From positions 62,001 to 126,000 of the forward strand of contig JAIUNI010000016.1 of NCBI GenBank assembly GCA_020161935.1: a stretch of DNA of 64,000 nt, read 5' to 3'. Position 1 is the stretch's first letter. Each line of letters begins with the position of its first letter. The notes under the pieces were generated by a model. It searched no databases, was not told the DNA's origin, and was given only the letters and a program-made list of their open reading frames with translations. Made by a program: the position numbers and the translations under genes. Shown one piece after another: positions 60,178 to 64,000 of the stretch. This DNA comes from Chloroflexota bacterium. Its GTDB lineage: Bacteria > Chloroflexota > Anaerolineae > Aggregatilineales > Phototrophicaceae.

Positions 60178-61617
60178 CTACCCCAGTCCCAGCTTGCCGG
60201 GGCAGAGAATATTATTCGGGTCGAGCGCCTTCTTAATCCGGCGCAGGCTGTCCATCCCCGTGCCGTACTGCGCGGGCATAAATGGGGCGAGCCGGATGCC
60301 TACGCCGTGATGGTCGTTCATCACCGCGCCGGCCTTCAACGCCGCCTCCACCCCCGCGCGGAAGATGCTGTCGTGCAGTTCCTTCGCTTCGGTCAGGTCG
60401 GCGGGGCCGGTTGGCACTTTCATACGGGCGTAGATCATCGACCCCCACTCGTACCAGTGCGAGAAATGGGTGTTGAGCGAGAGGTTGAACTCGGCAGGGC
60501 AAGCCGCGCGGATGGCTTTGGTGGTTTCCTCATATACCGCCTCGATATGCTCGAAATCCGCCACCACATCCACCGTCCCCCAGATGCTCGGCAGTTCGGG
60601 GGCGTAGGGCGGGTAGTAGAAGACGTAGCGCTTATCCCACCACACCGCGCCGATACTGTCCGGCAGGATGGTGGCGCTGTGGTTCTGGCAAATGTCGGTC
60701 GCGATTCTGGCCTCATGCTCGACCAATTCGGGGTATTCACCGTCAAACATCATCACCAGCGTCGTCAGTTCCAGTTCCGCCCCGACCGCCCGCGACAGGC
60801 TGTGGGCGGCAGCGTCCGCGTCGTACAGGCGCATGACCGGCGGCTTGAGTCCACTGGTCATAATCTCGCGTCCGGCAGCCACGCCTTCGCCCAGCGTGGG
60901 GAAGGCCGCCACCACGAATACGCGCTTCTTGGGCAGGGCGTGGAGCTTCACGGTCGCGGCAGTGATGATGCCCAGCGTCCCTTCCGCGCCGATAAGGAGC
61001 TGCGTCAGTTCCGGCCCGACGGCGTGGCGAGGCACAGCGGGGGTCGTCACCAGTTCACCGGTGGGGGTTACAAATTCGAGGTTGAGAATATGGTCTTCGA
61101 TCTTGCCGTACTTGGTGGACAGCACGCCCGAACCCCGCGCGGCAATCGAGCCTCCGATAGTCGCCCACTCGGTCGAGGCCGGATAGTGGGTGAAGGATAG
61201 GCCGTCGGCGTTCAGTTCTTCCTCAAAGGTCTTGCAGATTTTGCCCGCCTCCACCTCGCAGGTCAGTGACTTGCGGTTGATGGCGCGTGTTTTATCCAGC
61301 TTTTTGAGGTCGAGGATGATGCCGCCGCGGTCGGCGTTGGCCGCGCCCTGCACACCGCTGCCGCCACCCCACGGGGTCACCGGCACATGCAGGCTGTTCG
61401 CCAGCTTGACGACCGCCGCCACCTGTTCGGGCGAGGTCGGACTAACGGCTACGTCCGGTCGGCTGATGGCTTCCCCGGCTGCGGCTGCCGCGATGGCGTA
61501 CCACCACTGGTCGCTGGCGTACTTCGATTGGGCGGCTGCGCCTGTTGTCACATTTTCGCTGCCGACGATCTTGTCGAGGGCATGTGCGAGGATTGACTTA
61601 GCATCCTGAGTTACCAT
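60178..61617 (-). CDS. FAD-linked oxidase (PCMH-type, GlcD/AGPS-like)
   Basis: About 479 residues. The FAD-binding PCMH domain shows VAVSPTSPEQVAAVVKLA, then VPVTPWGGGSGVQGAANADR and IILDLKKLDK; the oxidase C-terminal domain ends with NDHHGVGIRLAPF and LDPNNILCPGKLG. The closest named relatives by pattern are glycolate/D-lactate dehydrogenases and alkyl-DHAP synthase. It oxidises a 2-hydroxyacid or similar substrate; the natural one is unknown. The ATG at 61617 sits 7 bases after GAGG and overlaps the creatininase stop. It is the last gene of a three-gene minus-strand set. Confidence 0.88.
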   Translation of the reverse strand: MVTQDAKSILAHALDKIVGSENVTTGAAAQSKYASDQWWYAIAAAAAGEAISRPDVAVSPTSPEQVAAVVKLANSLHVPVTPWGGGSGVQGAANADRGGIILDLKKLDKTRAINRKSLTCEVEAGKICKTFEEELNADGLSFTHYPASTEWATIGGSIAARGSGVLSTKYGKIEDHILNLEFVTPTGELVTTPAVPRHAVGPELTQLLIGAEGTLGIITAATVKLHALPKKRVFVVAAFPTLGEGVAAGREIMTSGLKPPVMRLYDADAAAHSLSRAVGAELELTTLVMMFDGEYPELVEHEARIATDICQNHSATILPDSIGAVWWDKRYVFYYPPYAPELPSIWGTVDVVADFEHIEAVYEETTKAIRAACPAEFNLSLNTHFSHWYEWGSMIYARMKVPTGPADLTEAKELHDSIFRAGVEAALKAGAVMNDHHGVGIRLAPFMPAQYGTGMDSLRRIKKALDPNNILCPGKLGLG

Positions 61618-62501
61618 GCTTTGCCCTCGCTCCAATCCTGATTCTTGATCGTGACCTCGACCTTTTCGAGTTCTTCCACCGCGTCAATCAGATGATTGGT
61701 GAAGCGTTTAAAGGCTTCTTCGCCCTTCTCGGCGGTTCCGCGCTGCGGTACGCCCATCGTGCCGGAGTCGGTAAATTCCTCGTGGTCGAAGGGGAAGTTG
61801 AAGTATTGATAACCTTGAAACTCGGCATCCGGCATCCCATCGTTCTTCGCCCATGCGTCACCCAGCCATTTGGGGGCGTGGGCTTTGTCGGACCTGGCGC
61901 GGTCGAGCCGCACCAGCGCGGGGTTATGCGCCAGCACCTGCGAGGTTTCCAGTTCACCCGCGTGCCAGCCGGGGGTTTCCTCGACCGGCCCTTCCAGCAC
62001 GTCTTTCAACATGCCGATGTAGCGTTCGGCGTAGGGTTTATAGTAGGCGATGAGTGCGCCGGTTTCGTTGCGGAGACGGCGTAAAACGGGGTCAACCACT
62101 TTGACGTTCGAACCATGCCCGTTGACGAAGATCAGCCGTTTGAAGCCGTGGTGAATCAGGCTGCGCCCGATGTCGTAAAGCAGGTTGAGATAGGTATCCG
62201 CCCGGAGGGTGATCGTCCCCGCGCCGAAGCCCGGCGCACGCATATGCTGGGGCGAATAACCCAGCCACAGCGTCGGTGTATAAAGGATACCGGCTTGCTC
62301 ACCCGCGCGGCTGGCGACCTCGGTCGAGGTGATGGTGTCGCAGTACAACGGGAGGTGCGGGCCGTGCTGCTCCAAGCTGGCTTTGGGGATGAGGATGGTA
62401 TCGGAATGTTTCAGATATTCTTGTATATCGACATAGCTCAAGTCCCCCATACAAAACGAGGGGAAATTAAGCGATTTTGCTGAACGTACTGCTGCCATCA
62501 T
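61611..62501 (-). CDS. creatininase/creatinine amidohydrolase family protein
   Basis: A 296-residue protein with the family's metal motifs: LIPKASLEQHGPHLPLYCDT (Glu, His and Asp ligands), FVNGHGSNVKVV, and GWHAGELETSQVLAHNPALV. Creatininase, mycofactocin MftE and FAPy deformylase (ArfB) belong here, so the substrate may be a cyclic or formyl amide. An AGGAG box precedes ATGATG. Its last bases overlap the oxidase start, supporting co-translation. Confidence 0.9.
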   Translation of the reverse strand: MMAAVRSAKSLNFPSFCMGDLSYVDIQEYLKHSDTILIPKASLEQHGPHLPLYCDTITSTEVASRAGEQAGILYTPTLWLGYSPQHMRAPGFGAGTITLRADTYLNLLYDIGRSLIHHGFKRLIFVNGHGSNVKVVDPVLRRLRNETGALIAYYKPYAERYIGMLKDVLEGPVEETPGWHAGELETSQVLAHNPALVRLDRARSDKAHAPKWLGDAWAKNDGMPDAEFQGYQYFNFPFDHEEFTDSGTMGVPQRGTAEKGEEAFKRFTNHLIDAVEELEKVEVTIKNQDWSEGKAW

Positions 62502-62547
62502 GCGATCTCCTGCTTATAGCTTGTTTATATGTTATGGTGCGTGAACC

Positions 62548-62620
62548 CCCACCCCAACCCACATCAGTTCCTTCGCAGGCTCAGTCTACTGATAGCCCGC
62601 AAGCAAGGGAGGGCGCAAAT
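62548..62620. repeat. dispersed CCCCACCCCAACCC/CGCAGGCTCAG hairpin element
   Basis: A diverged member of the CCCTCCC hairpin family (CATCAGTTCC, TCGCAGGCTCAGTCTACTGA, GGGAGGGCG) between the creatininase and Tm-1-like genes. A TTTGCGTCTCTGCGG phrase follows near 62678. Confidence 0.65.
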
Positions 62621-62692
62621 ACACGGGAGGATCTCAGCCCCTCCCCTACGAAAACCTCTCCGTATTTCCCTGTTTTCTTTGCGTCTCTGCGG

Positions 62693-63925
62693 TTAAATCA
62701 GGATGTGCTTGAGTTCCTCGAATACCTCGTCGGCGAACGAATCACTATTGATATGGGCATTCACCTCACGGTAGCGAATATCCGGTTTCAGCCCATTTTT
62801 AAGGATGTCCCAACATTGGCGGTTGAGGTCGGGCTGCCAGAATGCGCCGCCCTGTATATCCATCACCGAGCCGCCGCCCAACGGTACGACCACCGTCACC
62901 TTGCCGGTCGCCTTGTTGAGCTTTTCCACCACGAAACGCGCTGCCGCCAACTGCTCATCCGGTGTCACCCGCACGAGCGTGAACTCCGGGTTGTGGTAGT
63001 AAGTTGGGCGGCCTTTGAACTGATCGGGTACTTCATCTTTCGCGCCGAACACAATGAAGTCCAAGCACCCCGGTACGATTACCTGCGGGATGCCCGCCAG
63101 CGCAGCAGCTTCCATGCGCGTCGGTTTGCCGATGTGGAAGCCCCCCGCGACATGCCCCGCGACTTCGCTCAGGGTGTAATCCAGCACGGCATCAAAGCGC
63201 TTTTCGCAGATGAGTTCCTCCATCGCCGCGCCGCCCACGCCGTTCGCGTGGAAGATCACGAAGTCCATGCCCAGCGCTTCGACTGATGGGCGGATCTGCA
63301 TCAGGGGGCGGGTGGTGTTGCCGAGCATGGTGGCCGCAATCGCCTTTCGCGGCTTGGCCTGTTGCGCTGCCGGAAGCTGCTTAATGCTGTAGGCTTTCGC
63401 CATACCCGCGATGGCTGCGGCTGCGCTTTCAAACACGGCGCGGCTGATGGGGTTGAGGCCGAGAATATCCACGACTGAGTGCATGACCATCACATCGCGC
63501 GTCCCGACAAAGGGCGCGAACTTGCGCTGACCGGAGGCAATCGGCGAGACGATCAACTTGGGGAAGCCGATTGGCAGTTCCTTCATGGCCGCTGCCGCCA
63601 GCACCGAGCCTTCCGCCCCGCCGAGCGCGACCGCACCGTGGATGCTGCCTGCTGCCATCAGGTCGAGCGTTAGTTTACGGACACCCTTCAACATGCCTTC
63701 GACGGCTTTACCGCGTGAACCCGCGTTCCGCAGCGCGTCGATGGAGGTTCCGGCGGCTATCGCGACCTGCGCCCGTGTGTAATCCGCTTCGATGTCTACC
63801 GCCTCGCCCAGAATGCCGGAATCCAGCACGAACGTATTGCAACCTAATTCACGCACGCAGTCCCGCAGGTAAGCCGTTTCCGGTCCTTTGGTGTCCAGCG
63901 TACCGATCAATAAAACGGTCGCCAT
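62693..63925 (-). CDS. Tm-1-like ATP-binding / UPF0261 family protein
   Basis: A 410-residue protein with the family start VLLIGTLDTKGPETAYLRDC, then GGAEGSVLAAAAMKELPIGF, KLIVSPIASGQRKFAPFVGT and the C-terminal IVPGCLDFIVFG. Plant Tm-1 binds ATP and inhibits tobamovirus replication; the bacterial members have unproven function and are often in catabolic clusters. Together with the creatininase-type hydrolase and the FAD oxidase downstream it may belong to a degradation pathway. It appears to be the first gene of the set, separated from the creatininase by 190 repeat-containing bases. Confidence 0.88.
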   Translation of the reverse strand: MATVLLIGTLDTKGPETAYLRDCVRELGCNTFVLDSGILGEAVDIEADYTRAQVAIAAGTSIDALRNAGSRGKAVEGMLKGVRKLTLDLMAAGSIHGAVALGGAEGSVLAAAAMKELPIGFPKLIVSPIASGQRKFAPFVGTRDVMVMHSVVDILGLNPISRAVFESAAAAIAGMAKAYSIKQLPAAQQAKPRKAIAATMLGNTTRPLMQIRPSVEALGMDFVIFHANGVGGAAMEELICEKRFDAVLDYTLSEVAGHVAGGFHIGKPTRMEAAALAGIPQVIVPGCLDFIVFGAKDEVPDQFKGRPTYYHNPEFTLVRVTPDEQLAAARFVVEKLNKATGKVTVVVPLGGGSVMDIQGGAFWQPDLNRQCWDILKNGLKPDIRYREVNAHINSDSFADEVFEELKHILI

Positions 63926-63961
63926 CGTAATAACCTTATTTCAAATAAACATAAACGGTGT

Positions 63962-64000
63962 TGTAGGGGTTCGGGATAACGGGTTTGTCAGCGCCAAACC
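63962..64000. repeat. TGTAGGGG-headed palindrome cut by the window edge
   Basis: TGTAGGGGTTCGGGATAACG then GGGTTTGTCAGCGCCAAACC to the edge. The GGGTTTGTCAGC...CAAACC core also occurs near 57838-57870 (GGGTTTGTCAGCATCAAACC, CCTAC). Confidence 0.6.

Noticed and set aside
62477..63286. A 269-codon plus-strand frame across the Tm-1-like gene
   Set aside because: It is antisense to the conserved UPF0261 coding sequence and has no recognisable domain.
1..64000. tRNA or rRNA genes, transposases, phage genes, plasmid origin
   Set aside because: I looked for tRNA arms, rRNA-like conserved blocks, DDE or serine/tyrosine recombinase motifs and Rep proteins and saw none; a covariance or profile search could still find a tRNA that I missed by eye.

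Overview
The window looks like a chromosomal stretch of an uncultured or little-studied bacterium, most likely Chloroflexota (Anaerolineae-like). This is inferred from moderately high GC coding DNA, large PAS/GAF histidine kinases, a UDP-sulfoquinovose synthase, accessory Uma2 and XisH/XisI genes (common in Chloroflexota and filamentous cyanobacteria), and abundant short intergenic repeats. No rRNA, tRNA, CRISPR array, transposase or phage module was seen, so the placement is an inference.

Layout. 0-5 kb: a tight minus-strand run (nitrilase, Uma2, RHH protein, small protein, ComB-like phosphatase, ANT(6)-like nucleotidyltransferase, a gene cut by the window edge) with an EamA transporter upstream. 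5-13 kb: a plus-strand ChbG/YdjC deacetylase, a beta-propeller protein, a repeat-filled gap, seryl-tRNA synthetase, a 52-residue membrane protein, a histidine kinase and a class II aldolase. 13-24 kb: signalling, with a 1253-residue PAS/GAF kinase, an MCP-like protein with no sensor domain, azlCD with an AraC regulator, and a membrane GAF kinase. 24-27.6 kb: a GT8 glycosyltransferase, HAD phosphatase and SDR epimerase with overlapping ends, then UDP-sulfoquinovose synthase. 27.6-31 kb: an accessory patch with repeats, two small genes, the tail of a DNA methyltransferase and an AT-rich RhuM gene. 31-37.3 kb: a CPBP-like membrane protein, threonine aldolase, acyltransferase, XisI, a shortened XisH, TsaD, and a GT39-like transferase probably starting at CTG. 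37.5-45.4 kb: a plus-strand run of lipoprotein, two tandem FtsH-like AAA proteases, a CoxE-type VWA protein and an SH3/TPR protein. 45.7-53.3 kb: a 1731-residue FtsK with over 1000 low-complexity residues, an EamA transporter and an FHA protein. 53.6-56.6 kb: a flavin amine oxidase and two paralogous GNAT acetyltransferases; the oxidase and the first GNAT each carry one in-frame TGA where tryptophan is expected. 57-60.2 kb: a repeat field, an AT-rich exported protein and hicBA between direct repeats. 60.2-64 kb: FAD oxidase, creatininase-family hydrolase and a UPF0261/Tm-1-like protein.

Most unusual signals: the paired TGA-for-Trp interruptions, both followed by CTG; the FtsH-FtsH-VWA-TPR locus; the XisH lacking the segment where its nuclease core should be; the giant low-complexity FtsK; and a layered family of intergenic repeats, including an approximately 0.9 kb inverted pair about 49 kb apart. 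Start codons were chosen by ribosome-binding sites and overlaps; several genes use GTG or TTG.
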